Origin: Nepenthes gracilis
Taxonomy: Eukaryota; Streptophyta; Magnoliopsida; Caryophyllales; Nepenthaceae
NCBI GenBank assembly: GCA_033239525.1
Contig: BSYO01000014.1
Span: forward strand, 4,134,536-4,198,535
Reading direction: 5' to 3'
Length of the DNA stretch: 64,000 nt
Of this stretch, positions 43,701 through 57,010 are shown one piece after another. The notes under the pieces were generated by a model. That model did no database searches. It was given only the letters and a program-made list of their open reading frames with translations, and was not told the origin of the DNA. The position numbers were made by a program, and so were the translations under genes. Positions within the stretch are counted from its first letter, which is position 1. The number at the start of each line of letters is the position of its first letter.

Positions 43701-45230
43701 AATGATATTAGAAAAGATTGTTATTGTTTTGTTAAAACTTTTTTGAATAGATGGAGGATGAAAATAAAATAATTTGCTTGAATGACTTAAATTATGATAT
43801 TTAGAAGAATAAAATAAAATATTTATTATTTATTAAAATAATGTATCTTCTCATATTTATTACCTAAAAGTTTGAATCAAAATATAATGAAGAATGGGTT
43901 TTTGACTATAAATAAGTTTGTGGATATATTAAATGATTTATTGATGATAATATCTACAACCATATTCATAATGAAATGCTTGTAAAAATATTATGGGAGA
44001 AGTTTAAAATGCTTTATACATTGGAGATTGGTAATAATAAATTGTATTATTTGATAAAGTTGATTTTTGTTGAAGTTATGGTTGCTAATTACATTACTAG
44101 ATTTATGTAAAGTTATTCAGATCACTATCGCCAACACTACTCCTAATGTTATAACCAAGGGTTTATGCAAAATGAAGAGATGAGGAGATGATGAGAAAAT
44201 TCTAAGGCTCTACTTGAAGTGCCAATTTTAGAAATAGGGGGAAGAATCAAATGGTGAGACCCCCAACCCAGTGAGAAGAGCCAAAGAAATTAAAATTGAG
44301 GCATGAAAACCTTGAATGTCATCGCTATAGAAAAAAGGGTCATATCAAAAAGTGCTATTATAAAATAGAAGCATGAAAATATAGATGAAAGTGAGAAAAA
44401 AAGTCTCAAAATTATATCTTCTTCTCATTTGTAAAGAAGAAGATGTATTTAACTTGGCAGATTACAAGACAAATTGGGTGACCAATAGTGGCGCATCACT
44501 TCATATTATTTCAAGAAGGAAAATTTTTATATCATATACTCCTAGTGATTTTGAAATATTAAAGATGGAAAATGGAGGAGTGTTTCTAATTGTTGGATGT
44601 GGTAATATGAGTTTGACCACCAGCAAATGACATTAAGATATTGTTGAGGGATGTACAACATGCCTCAGATATTGATTGAATCTTATTTCAACAAGCAGGC
44701 TTGGTAATGAGGGATTTTACAATGCCTTCTATAAAAACACATAGAAGTTTATTAGAGGATCTCTAATGGTAGCTTGAGGACAAGAATTTTAGTTTTATGT
44801 CTTACAAGTCTTAATTTCTACCAAAGATACACATATGACTAGGAGAGAAGAGTCTCCTACTTACAAAGAATAGATGAACAAAAGGGGACTAAATTGCCTA
44901 ACAAAGAAGAACCTTCTTTCAAGTGTTAAGGATGCAAAACTGAATACTTACACTTATTACTTGATTAGAAAATAACGAAGTGTTTTGTTTCATAGAAACT
45001 CATCCACAAAGACGACGGACCTTCTTGAACTAATTCAAACCAACATATGTGGCTCACTTAAGGTGAAAACACTTGGTTGAGTTCTTTATGTTATCATATT
45101 CATTGATGATTTTTTAAAAAAATTATGGATTTGTCTCTTAAAGTTAAAGGATTAAGCCCTTGAGGTCCTTGAACAATTTCATACCTTAGTTGCGAGGCAA
45201 ACAAAAAGAAAGTTGAATTGCATCCTATGA
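43701..45230 (+). pseudogene. copia-3 gag, protease and integrase N-part, interrupted
   Basis: Gag is visible weakly from about 43760. The zinc knuckle reads CHRYRKKGHIKKCYYKIEA (44310-44370), with the second cysteine changed to tyrosine. Protease: NWVTNSGASLHIISRRKIF (44473-44530; D-S-G to N-S-G) and SDFEILKMENGG. GAG-pre-integrase and integrase follow: DLLELIQTNICGSLKVKTLG (45018-45077), FIDDFLKKLWICLLKLKD (45101-45154) and LEQFHTLVARQTKRKLNCI (45167-45223). The frame then stops at the insertion of the minus-strand gypsy element E4 at 45231. The rest of integrase, RT and RNase H is not in the window. Confidence 0.8.
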
Positions 45231-47323
45231 TGTCCCATTCATATCCCAATATCTAATCCTGTTATTAATAATTATTGATGTTAATAATTAACCAATATAT
45301 TTAATCAAACTATAGAATTCGAAATGCCACATTATCATATGGTTTCAACACCGATCAAATCGTGATGTCCGACTTTATGTAAAGAGTCATGTCTAATCCA
45401 AACAATATTAGAATAATCAATTCAATTGAAAATTAAAAACCTCCATTGACAAGCTATTAGACGAACTAACATCCAAAACATCACAAATTGGAAATATCAT
45501 AAATTACATCCGTGATCTCATATCATATTTTATACAAAACTGTTGTCTTATTAATATAAAATTAAACTACTATATAGAAATTAAAATATAACATTAAATA
45601 CTCTATAAATTTAATTCTAATCTCTTCGTTCAGCTTTTCCTTCAATTCAAATCATCCTACAAATACATGAAAATTTCATTTGAGAGGATTAGTGAAAAAT
45701 AAAAATAAAAGTGAATTAAAAATCTAGTAATGTATATAATTTCATAATTAAACATATAATCTTTATTAAAATATATCAGAGGGAGAGCAATGAATCAATT
45801 TTTAGATTCAATTTCCATGAAATGCTATGAATTTTCATAAAATATGCATACAACTTATCAATTTTCTTTGTAATTTTTAATTTAAATTCATATCTTGTAG
45901 TTCATGCTCAAATATAAAATTCTTAGGGACTAAGGGTCCCTTATTGACTAAATGAATGAAAAATTAAAACCTGGGTTATATTTATTTTTATATAATTAAA
46001 AGTTTTATGTTATTATTTAAGATTCATAGATAGGTTATCGTATATATAACTCTATAGACGGGTTCAAATGCCATTTTTACCCACGAATGATAAGTTCAGA
46101 TATTGATTACTATTATAATATATTAATATATGCCATAATATAGTACCTACTAAACTTTTTACAATGGTCAAATGTCTAGACTTATAAAAACTCTACACAT
46201 TTTTTTATAATTTTTATATTTTTTCATTTCAGAGAAAATATTCATAATTCTTAATATATTGTAGAATTTTTTTTTTCACATTTTATTAATTCCTTTATAT
46301 GCATTGTATAAAAACTATATAGGAATTTAAACATGAAAATTTTAAAACATATAAAAGCTACTTTCTAAATTTAACAATAATTAGTACAATTTTTGTAGAA
46401 AAATCAACAACATTTAGATAATTTAACAATTTTACCTTTTTTGCAAACATATAGAGAAATTTACTGAATTATTAGAACATGGAAGCATATATTTAAAGGT
46501 CTAAAATATATTAAAGTAAGATATACGAAATTTATCTCATTTAGAGTCATTAAATCATAAATTCAATAAATACATACAATGAAATTGTTGGAAAATAATT
46601 TAAATTTTAAAGTATCTGAACTAAGGATATGATTTTTCATAAAAATCATAAAGAATAGGAGTGAGAATTCATATATGTAAAATTTAAACAATTAACTACA
46701 GAAATATATCATACATGAGCATTTAGAGTAAGAAATATTCAAGGAAATAAAGAAAGAACAACAATAAAAGAAGAAAAGTTTGAAATACACTTGCCTTAAC
46801 TTGAATCTCATCAAATTTTTGTTTGAAATTACTTGAATTAAGCTTTTCTAACTTCCTCTATCTTTCTCTTTGTTCTTCTCTTTTTCTTCTCTCTCATCCT
46901 CAAATCTTTATAGAAAATGGCCGACTTTTAGCAGAACATGGTATTTATAACAGAGTGGTACTTGAGTGTACCTCAAGCACACATCAGGCTCCATGCCCAA
47001 ACTTAGTAGTATATGAGCACAACTCAGGTGTGCGTCAAGTACCGATCACACTGGAAAGTGCGCTCGAGTATTTACTTGTAAGTGCATCGAGTGCGAGTAC
47101 ACTGAAAAGTGCACTTGAGTTTCAATCAAGCGTATATTAGGCGCAACTTTTCTATTCATCCCATGCATGGGCACGTGTCGAGTACCAGTCAGGCATCCAT
47201 TAATTTGATATGACTCGATCTAATTTTAACTTTTGACCTAATTTCTTATTCCTTTGACCTTAATTTTAATTAATTTAATTTAATTAATTATGATTATAAT
47301 AAAATTTAAACTCAAACATTACA
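45231..47323 (-). repeat. E4 3' LTR
   Basis: On the minus strand it starts TGTAATGTTTGAG directly after the purine tract ataagaagagaagaaa and ends ...ATGAATGGGACA (2093 bp). TATGA precedes it at 45226-45230. TTATAAATA (about 46943-46952) is a TATA box with repeated TTGAG/TCGAG motifs upstream (46955-47170). Confidence 0.8.
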
Positions 47324-48189
47324 TTTCTTCTCTTCTTATAAAGATTTCATTCTTAAAATTTTATATACATTATCAAAAAAGCAAATATGAGTACGTTTCC
47401 TAGATCTCATCTTTTTTTTCCAATGTGTCTTCTTCATGTGAATGGTTTTTCTATAAAATTTTCACTAGCGGAATTACTTTTGTCTGAACCACTTGATCTC
47501 TTCTTTTTAAAATTTAAACTGGTTCCTAAATGTATGTTAAATCTTTATTTATCCATATGATTTGTATTCAATAATATGTGTTGGGTTATATATATACTTC
47601 CAAAATATCGACACATGGAACATGTTGTGAACCTCTCATAGATTCGGAGGGTAGAGCCAATCTGTAGACTACTTCACCAATTGTCTTTAGAATTTTGAAC
47701 GGTTCTATAGACCTTGGATTCAATTTTCCTTTAATCCCAAATCTCAAAATTTTTTTCGATGGAGATATCTTTAAAAATACATGTCTCCCACATTGAAACT
47801 CAACTCCAATCTCCTCTGATCAATATAGCTTTTCTGTTGACTTTGGGAAACTTTCAATCGTTCACAAATTAAACAAATTTTGTTAGATGTCTCTTGTATA
47901 ACCTTCGGTCCCAAAAGTCTCCAATTACTAGTCTCCTCCCAATGAATTGGAGATGACATTTTCTTCCATAAAAGACCTTGAATGGGGCCATACCAATATT
48001 CACTTTATAACTATTATTGTGTACACATTTAACCAATGACAGATAATCATCCCAATTGCATTTCATTTCTAAAATCGAACCTTTTAATATGTTTTTCAGA
48101 ATCTAAATCATTTACTTTGATTGCCCATCCATTTGATGATGATAAGTGTGATGAATCATATTCAAATAAAAAACCGGTAAGGTTTTGTC
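47324..48189 (-). pseudogene. E4 integrase C-terminal part and chromodomain
   Basis: IHHTYHHQMDGQSK (48115-48157) is the integrase H-P-Q-T-D-G-Q-S-E block around the catalytic glutamate, here lysine. NWDDYLSLVKCVHNNSYKV and FKVFYGRKCHLQF (47935-48060) are the downstream integrase blocks, then SQSQQKSYIDQRRLELSFNV (47775-47835). IPLVKILWKNHSHEEDTLEK and KDEI near 47400-47470 match the chromodomain end (L-W-x-x-H...E-E-A-T-W-E), with tryptophan changed to leucine. In chromoviruses this domain directs integration to particular chromatin. The gene ends at ...NEIFIRREEM at the PPT. Confidence 0.85.
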
Positions 48190-50342
48190 TGTAATACGGT
48201 CATCAGACCATACAAAAACCTGTATAATTTCCCTGTTCATCACATAAAATCTATAAACATGCTCTCGTAATCATCATACAATACAACAATCATCATAGCA
48301 TCCAAATGCCATAATTAAGTTCATGGCTCCAACATTGTGTATCCGAACACAACATTAGACATGGAGAGATGCCACTAGGTACCCGATCTAGACCACAATA
48401 GCCTGCGAAAGTATAAATAGACATCAATATATAGCGGACTATACTATCAGATCATCAATTATATTTACAGTATATATCAACAAGCCAAACTGAAATATAT
48501 ATAAGTCTGCCATAATATATACAAAACTAGAAATAAAAGTTCATAATAAGATCTTCCAAATCTTTGTGTCTAGCTGACTTCTAATACTCTACCCTGTCTT
48601 ATCGGATGTAAGCTTGTACTCATTTAGTGGCAAGAAAAAACAGTAAGGGTGAGCCAAATGCTCAATAAATGAAATATAATTAAGGATAATATACAACATA
48701 TTTAAAACGGAATAGCAAAGGGGATAGGACTATGATATATGATGTATAACATAAAATGTGAATAAATACATTTCTAGAATATAAATAACTTTTTATACTT
48801 ATATTTCTTCTCTTAGAGTTTCATAACATGCGTCAATTTTTTTATCTTTGCGAACTAGGTCTAGTAAGCCTTACCAACTAACGGTGCAGTAGAATGAGGA
48901 AATAAATGTGTATACTTCCACACATTCTAAGTCGAGACCTACGCTGTTCGACACCCCATAGTAAGTAGTATACCTTTAACCTGATATACGGGGCCATATC
49001 ACATATGCCACCATGTCCTTCGTAGCCCAGAGGAAGTCCTTGTATTTCCACAATAATATTTTAAAGCATGCCAAGAAATATTATCTGCTACAATTTACGA
49101 TCAGGATATTCCTTGAGTTTTTACTGTAATATATATGGCATGTTAGGGGGTACTACCATCTGAAATATAAATTTGTGGTCTAGGTTTTATAATTTCTTAT
49201 TCTTTAAGGGAAAGTTTACCAAACGTCTTTCACAAAATTCTCACTCCAGGAGAACGAATCATAAACACATTAAATTGTGGCATTACCTTCTTATACTTTG
49301 CATATCTTGCATAATTCTTATATACAGATATAGATAATCATTTTTTGTGAGTTTAAGTCTTCATATGACTTTAAACATATACATACTTTAATATGATGTT
49401 TCAAAACAATTAGAAAATTCTTACCATATCGGGGAAAATATAACTTTAGAACTTTCGGATAACAAATACCTTCACAATTACATGCAATATAATTTTCGGA
49501 CCATATACAAGATAATATATTTAACGTACATGCAGTCAAACATTATTATTCATATTTGACAATATTTTAAAATATATAAAATTAACATATATAAAATATA
49601 TGTGCATAAATCTAAAATTTATGGAGTACCCGTATCCACAAAGTTAGGGTTACGAATTTTTAAAGTCAAATCATATATAAATTTACAATAAATTTGGGTA
49701 AAATCAAAGGGGGCACAAGTTAGGATTTTGGCGAATATAATTTCACATAAAACTATCAAATCGGATATCTAATCGATAAGTTAAGATATACAAGGCATAG
49801 GTAATGATATTCTAAAACCAATTTATGTAAAAGTCCCAATTAATTCAGCTGAACAGTGTCGGGTGTAGGTTCAAGGTCCTGTATGTACAAACCGGACAAA
49901 ACTTTAAAAATCAAGCACCCAATCGGTAAATAACCTTATTCAAGACATAGGTTTTCATTATCTAAAATCAAATCATGTATAAAACTCAAAATAATCGGTT
50001 AAACGAGGTCCGGACGCGGGTTAGGGTTTTAGGATGCACAAAACTACACGAAAACGATAAATTGGACAACAAATTGATAAATTCCTGTGCCCAAATCATG
50101 GGTTTCACAAAATATATGTATGGGTCAAGTGTCGAGATAATAATATCCGATGAGGATCAAAAGAAAATTAAAAAGAGAGAACAAAATGGGTATGAATGTA
50201 CTTGTCTCGATTCGATTTATCACTTTTCCAAGTAACTCAAAGTCGAAAGTAGATTCGGGGACCTTGATTTCCTCCTTCTCTCTCTACTCCTTCGGCCTTC
50301 TCTCTCTCCTCTTTTTCTTTCTATACTCCGTCGGCGTCCCTC

Positions 50343-50394
<52 letters not shown>

Positions 50395-50586
50395 TTTTCC
50401 TTTTCTTTTATTCCAAAACCCAAATCAATATTCGAGTGATAGTACGGGCGCACTTCAGGTGTCTACCTAACTAATTTAAATATCCTTCAAAATTTTATAA
50501 TATTTAATTAATTTTTATCACACTCAAATCATCCAAAATAATAAATAATTTTAATTAAATTGGATAAAAATATTGAGAATATTACT
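48190..50586 (-). repeat. Gypsy 3' LTR of mixed type (T3-like U3, T1-like remainder)
   Basis: On the minus strand it begins near GTAATATTCTCAATATTTT and ends near ...GGTCTGATGACCGTATTACA. The first about 190 bp and the following (TAA)n tract resemble T3 LTRs (36847, 61582). The remainder resembles T1, especially 9831-11930 (for example ctttgtggatacgggtactcc at 49620-49645 and the ttagttggtaaggcttact block at 48870). It is followed on its right by its own internal 3' end (50587-50822), so it is a 3' LTR and not a solo LTR. Confidence 0.65.
50345..50383. repeat. (ATT)n microsatellite in LTR
   Basis: About 13 ATT units. An AT-rich simple repeat occurs at the equivalent place in the LTRs at 36847-39421 (near 39170-39225) and 61582 (AAT at 61790), so it is a feature of this LTR region. 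Confidence 0.9.
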
Positions 50587-50822
50587 TTCTCTTCCACTTA
50601 TAAAAATTTTATTTGCGAAATTTAACAAACCTCAAAATTTAATTATTGAAAAAAATCCTTGCAGAATTTCTTTTTCACGATCCTATGTCATATCATTGAT
50701 CAAATGACTTATTCTAGAAAGCTTTAACAAAATGAATCATCCTAATTCTCAATATCTAGTACTTCCTAACCAAATCCTTGTTAGAGTCTTACATAAGACA
50801 ATTTCCTAATCCTCAAAATGGC
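50587..50822 (-). pseudogene. Gypsy internal 3' end
   Basis: On the minus strand this reads gaggtttgttaaatttcgcaaa and aatttttataagtggaag, matching 21430-21476 of the element at 15806. It encodes the degenerate tail L-L-N-F-x-x-x-I-F-I. Directly upstream (right) it is cut by the LTR at 50823, so only about 235 bp remain. Confidence 0.7.
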
Positions 50823-51681
50823 TGTGACGAAACGATTTTTTTTCTTCTGTCATTAACCATATCAAACTGAGGCCCAAGAATTATAAAAGATGGTCCAGAC
50901 CGGACCGTTATATTTATTCTGACAATACAAGCAACTAAAAGAGTTTTACATATCATAATACACTCACAGGATCACTAAAAGTCATATAATGTTCATGGCT
51001 CCAACTCCTTTAACATTTCCATTCATTATAACAAAATTCATATAGAGACGCCATCTAGAACCTGGTCATATCCAAAAGCAGATGGCAGAAGTAGTTCTAT
51101 TTCCAAAATGTGTACAACGAAATGCGTATACATACATTCACAAATTGAGACAATTCCATTTATAACTATAAAAAATCCTTAAAATCTTCAACAACCTTCC
51201 AACTCCAAAATTCATCATTGCTAGGCTTTGTCTTCTCTTGCCCATCCGAAACCAGTTCTATGGTCTCATTTGGGGGAAATATTTTTTAACAGAATGAGCC
51301 GAAGCCAACAAGGTACCAAAAACATGTAATATAAGGCAATAAAACAAGGGTCATGGAAGAATACCAGAGTTCTTGATCAAAGCAATTTTTCGAAGTTTGT
51401 AATCTAATATTACTTTTCGAAGTTAATTTTTCAGCGTCAAATTATGAAGTTAATTATACAGTATCGAATTCGAAGTTCATAACCACAGCATCAATTTTCA
51501 AAGTTCATAATTTCATAGTTTAATGCCAATTTCTAAAGTTTATAATCGAATGTCACTTTTAATAGTCCTTCCATTTTTAACTTCATTGTTCAAAGGGACC
51601 TAGGCTAGTAAACCCTATCAGCTGAGGAGGAAAATAATTGAGGATAGATTATGTTCACTCTACACAATCAAAATTAGAAAG
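50823..51681 (-). repeat. Truncated gypsy LTR, family T2, minus strand
   Basis: TGTGACGAAACG at the left corresponds to the T2 terminus TGTGACGGAATGG (29441). Similarity continues through gttcatggctccaactcc (50991) to attgaggatagattatgttc (51636). It then breaks near 51681 into a plus-strand T1 LTR, so about 1.4 kb of the LTR is missing. Confidence 0.7.
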
Positions 51682-54600
51682 TAATTAAAATAATAACAAT
51701 CAAAATTAGGCTTAAATGTGAGGGAAATTGAAATTGGAAGCAAAAGGGGGATTCAGGCCTGGCGCCTGATGGGCGCCTAAGGCGCGGCTCAGGCACGGGC
51801 TGGAAGAATGCCACGCTTGAGGACCGCCTGAGGCACGGTCAGGTGGTGGCTGGCAGTGACACCGCGCTCGAGTGCAGAGCTAGGCGACAGCTGACAGAAT
51901 TCCAGCGCTAGTCGGAGATATAAGAACCCACGAGGGTTTGTTCGGGGCATTTTTCTTCTGGCCTTTGAGATAGAGAGAGAGAGCGGCAACTAGAGAGAGA
52001 AAGGGGGAGATCGAGGCCATGGATTTTGAGTCCGTTCGCTAGCTAGTTGTAAAGGTTATAGATCGGGTTGAGACAAGTGTATTTCCACTATCTTTTTCTC
52101 ATTTTTGAATTTTATATGTTTCCCATCGGGTGTTTTCATTCCGGTACCTACCCATATCATGGAAAATGTGGAACCCGTGACCCTAGTGTATTTTATTTAT
52201 CGTTTGGTACTCGTTTATCCTCCTGAACGGCCGGTTTGGTTTCACCAAACCCTAACCCACGCCCGAACTAGGGTTTCCCACTTCCCTTGGTTTATATGTT
52301 AAATTGACCCCAATTTATAAATTAGCACGTCCTCATTTTGCATATATATTGAACAGACGTCCGATCTCACAAGTTTCGATCCGCTTTTGGCATTTGGAAG
52401 CTCTAAAATCAACATTGTTACTGTTCACCCGAGCCTAATTGTGAATTTTGCATGCTTCCATCAAAATTAATTGTTATGTGGGCTGTGACTAATCCTACTC
52501 ATGTAATTGTAAGCCCCAAAAAAACATGTTGTGCTCTGTTGTGAAAGAAATGGGTTTCGGAGGCCCCCAAAGTGATAATTGCTTAATGTGGTAAGGAATT
52601 CTAATTCCTCCTTTGTGTTATATTGTCTATGCATCCAATTGTCTTATGAAAATATTTAAGTCCAAAAGAAAGATAATTAATTGGATATGTAATCAGAGGG
52701 ACATCCACGTGTGATTATGTGAATGAATGAATCTTCCAGATGGAGATATCGTGAATTAAATTGTGGTGGACCTTCCCTCATAAGAATAAGAAACCATGAA
52801 ACTTGGACCATGGAATTGTGATAAGGAGGTAATAGCCTTTGGCCATTAAGGATTATAGTAGAGACTTATGGATTACTCTGGCTATGCATTGTATGTGGGT
52901 AATATTCTTGGTAAGCCTTAGGATATTACTTTAGAAGGATGATGACTACCACTGGACCATGAGAGGATAGGGTAGCGGTTTATCAGCCTTGCATAACCGG
53001 GTGATAAGCATACCACTATGCCATGTGGTGTTCGGCCTTTGTTAGGCAAAGATGTGTGATCGGACGTTGGATACGTCCTTCGACCTTAGATCATGTGGGA
53101 TGTCATGATCCTTCTTCATCCTCCCGCACCTTTAGTTAGTAAGGTTTATTGACTTTGGTTTTGAGATCCTAATCTCAAAACCTGATAATTATGGAGTGAT
53201 TAAATTGATGAAAATTATAATTAGGCTTAAGAATAAGGGATAAATGGGTATCGAAATAAAAAGGAGGAAATAGGAAGAAATGGAATTGGCGCTCGAGCGG
53301 TGAGGCACAAATCTACGAGGACCGCTCAAGGCTCGCCCTAGGTGAAGCGGGAGTGAGGGGTTTACGAGGCGCCAGCGCTTAGGGCCACTCGAGCGCCACC
53401 TAGGAGCAAATTTGCACGCCTAGTGCCTAGTTGGGGCTCGAGCACCCCGATTGGAATATATGGGCCATGCGCGATTTCCTTCGGCCATTTCGGCCATTCC
53501 AGTGAAGAGCAGCGAGAGAGGAAGGAAAGAGAAGGATAGGGAGAAATTTGACCGTTACGCTCCAATCAAGGTAAAAATAACGATAGATTGGGCTAAGGCA
53601 AGTGTACCTCGGACGTTATCTTCTATTTTTACTACTTTTCTGTATCTCCAAATTTATATTTATAATCTAAATTCATGTTTCTGCACGTTCCATGTAAATA
53701 ATATATATTTCTGTAAATTATTCGGATAGATTTCTTGTTTACCTGCATGTATGACAATATATAGCCCCGATTTCACGTGTAAATTTGTATTCGGTGTTCG
53801 TTTTACGTCCAAAAGTTTTGGCGAAACCCTAAGCACGAAATTGAAGGGATTTGACGGTTTTAATTCATAAGTTCTGACTGGTAAATGTCGATTTGTAACG
53901 AGATAATGCCCATATTGTGATTTATATCAGAAAAATTTATACGAAATTATACTGATAAATTATTGAGAATTTTTGAAGCATACTGAAGAGTTAACCGTGA
54001 GATTCTGACTGATTTTCTAAAGAACGATAGATTATAAGTTTTCTGATCCTGTTAATTAGAACCCGGGACTGATATACAGTCAGATTAGATTCTCCGGCAT
54101 ACCTTAGAATGTTATGGTGGTAATCGAGGATAACTCTGTCCATGAAATTATATGTGGTCCGCATTTCTCAGGACGATAACCTAGAGAGTAGTTATTATTA
54201 CTTGTCGGCATCACTGTATTGAATCTCACGAGAAGGGATGTCCCACGAGAAGGAATAACTATCACTGGCCTTGAATTGTGTAGAGTGAATACAATCTATC
54301 ATCGATTATTCGCCCCCTCTACTAGTAGGGTCTACTAGTTAGGTCTTTTTTAATAGTAAAAAGAGGATTTCTAGAAATCATAGAGTTGATACTGATTTAT
54401 GCTTTTTGAAGCATGTTTTGCTGATTTATGATTATCAAAGCATGATTATACTGATTCATGATTTTTTATACATGTTTAAATAGAATTATACTTTATTTCT
54501 GTTTCTATGGATGTCTCCGTTCTTCCGATTATTGTGGTTTCTACTCTAATGTAATTATATTTTATATGGAAGCATGAATTATGATTATAGAGATTTGTTC

Positions 54601-56106
54601 ATATAGAATTATACTTTTCTCATAATGTTTGTATCTGTTTCTGTTCCTTGGTGTTTTCTATGACCTTCTACATTTATGTTTTGCATCAAAGCATTGCACC
54701 TGCATATTTTTACATGTTATGATATTATATTATGTTTTTCGATTTCTAATGCTTGTTTTACTAGTTTATGATTTTGAAAATATAATTATACTGACTTATC
54801 CTACCTTGGCTTCCATGCACCTTTATATTCTTGAATATTTCCATGTTACTGTTTATCTACACTTATATTTTGCATGTTTTGGTACCTTGCTAGACTTTGA
54901 CTCACTTTTCTATTTTTTTCTTTTAGATAAGGCTATAGAGACGATACCAAATGATTAAGCATAGTTAGAGTTTAGCGATGAAGATTCGAGGCTTCAAAGT
55001 TATTTTGAAGACTTTGGGAAATTTGATAGTTTGCGTGTAAATATACAAATCGTGATGGAATTATGTATTAATAGTTATGATATGTTCTGTATTCTATTGA
55101 AACATAAATTATACTTCCGTAGGTTTATATAGTTGTTTTCACTATTCTATTCTTTGGATTTTGTATAGGTTCTAGATGACATCTCACATATGGATTCTGG
55201 TATGGTAGTTAGGATTGTTAAAATAAAGCCATGTATGGCTTTTGTGATCTTATGAATGTGTGTTGTAGGAAAATTTATGGAACTTGATTAGTTGTGTATT
55301 TGTACATGTTATAATATATAGGTTATATATTTGGATTTGGTTTAAATGTAGAGGAAATTCTACCCAAATCTCTGTAGAATTTAATTGATTTATGTTTCTA
55401 TATCTGTTTGACGGAGAGTCTTATAGGGATTAGGATCCGTTCCACACTGGTCCGCAAAGACAAACAATGATGCATAAACTATATCTCAAGAAAAGAAAAT
55501 GGCAAATATAAGCATAATTGATCATGCTCCTATTCAGGCATCTCTTACATGAATTATGTCTCCTCCCCCTGTCTAACTTTGTTATATTGTTTAACGTCTT
55601 GAATTATGATACACTTGTTGAGTTGTGAGCTCACCCTTAATTATCTTTCCTTCTAGATGAGCAAGCGTTTATACTCGATGACACCGATTAGGCTGTGAGA
55701 GCAGGATAAGAAGCTGAATCGGATCGAAAGGCTCTTGAGCACTTAGTTTTGATATTTTTTATAAGGCATAGATGTTGTATATTTATTTTGGTTCATGTGG
55801 TCATTTACGTATGTATTTGATGATAATGATGGATGTATGATTTCGTTTCCGTTGTATGGATAGATGCAGTAGCTTCTGCAAATATCTTTGATGGTTGCAT
55901 TGGGTCCTAGTTGGCATCCTTTCGGAGCCGGTGCTGTATCAGAGATACAATGTTGGTGCCACCTGTGAGTTATTGCGGTAAATGGGATCCTGTGTGTTTG
56001 TTGTATGTATATTATGGTTGTCTGTATAGGTTTTTGTATCAGGTTAATGGCCGTATTATAGAAAGAACTCTGCCGGTTTTTTGGCAGAAAAATATGGTCC
56101 GTCACA
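51682..56106 (+). repeat. 5'-truncated gypsy LTR, family T1, interrupted by a T2 solo LTR
   Basis: From about 51682 (attaaaataataacaatcaaaattaggc) it follows the T1 LTR pattern: CTCGAG block 51760-51900, tatagatcgggttgagac (52057), aacctttagttagtaaggttta (53129), then after the inserted LTR ggtccgcaaagac (55449) to aatatggtccgtcaca (56106). The first about 180 bp of T1 are missing. At 56106 it abuts E4 RNase H coding. Confidence 0.75.
53160..55446 (+). mobile_element. Ty3/gypsy solo LTR, family T2, plus strand
   Basis: TTTGAGATCCTAATCTC (TGTGAGATCC decayed) to ...GGATCCGTTCCACA, 2287 bp. It is flanked by TTGGT (53155-53159) and CTGGT (55447-55451). Removing it restores the T1 phrase ttgact-ctggtccgc. 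CTCGAG motifs at 53292, 53388 and 53437 are followed by a TATA-like aatatat (53455-53461). Confidence 0.83.
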
Positions 56107-57010
56107 CACACCCTAATCCAGTCTTAGATGCATTGTAATAAATCACAAATTCTTTAAATCCATCTAGAAACATCAAAATCAAAGGCTATCGTCAGACGGT
56201 CATTCAATTCTTGGAGACTCCTTTCACAATTCTCTGTCCAACTGAATTTAACTTCTTTCTGTATCAAATGGGTTAGTGACATAACAATTCTAAAAAAATT
56301 CTCCACAAATCTTTAATTATAACCCACCATTTCTAAAAAGCTCATAACTTTGGTTACCATTGTCGATCGACTTCAACTAATTACAGCTTTAACTTTCTTA
56401 GAATTGACAAAAATACCTCATTTGAAAATTACATGATCCAAAAACATAACCTCCTCATGTCAAAACTCGCACTTTTTTAACTTGGCATATAAACTCATTT
56501 CCCAAAGTATCTAGGAATGTGATTCTCAAGTTCATCTTGTGCTCTTCTTAACTTCCTGAGTATATTAAAATATCATCAATGAATACTACCATGAATTCGT
56601 CAAGATAGGGTTAAAACCTCAATTCATTAAATCCATAAAAGTTGTAAGAGTATTTATTAATTTAAAAGGCATAACCCAAAACTTATAATACCCATACCTC
56701 ATTAGAAAAGCTATCTTCGCCATATCTTCTTTTTTAATCTTCAATTGATAATAATTTGAATGAAGATTAATCTTTGAAAATACTTGGGCCCCTTATAGTT
56801 GATCAAATAAATCATCGATTTTCAACAACGGGTACTTATTTTTAATAGTGATCTTGTTTAGCTCTCGATATTCTATGCACAGTGGCATAGACTTATCTTT
56901 CTTTTTCATAAATAACACCGGGATACTCCATGGGGACATACTTGGCCAGATGAAACTCTTCTCCAACAACTCTTATAATTGTTATTTTAATTTTTTAAAC
57001 TCTAATGGTG
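56107..57010 (-). pseudogene. E4 reverse transcriptase and RNase H start
   Basis: Going leftward on the minus strand: [10 protein letters not shown] and IDDLFDQL (about 56800-56870), [33 protein letters not shown] (56665-56710), then the catalytic VFIDDILIYS with both aspartates kept (DD codons 56572-56577). LTHLIQKEVKFSWTENCERS (56215-56280) is the connection, and FVIYYNASKTGLGCV (56105-56150) starts RNase H, where the frame is cut by the T1 LTR. Stops and frameshifts are present, but fewer than in copia-1. The enzyme would have copied E4 RNA. Confidence 0.88.

Noticed and set aside
54629..54958. 109-codon open frame rich in Phe/Leu/Tyr
   Set aside because: Inside the T2 solo LTR. The homologous position in the T2 copies at 12457 and 29441 has no open frame.
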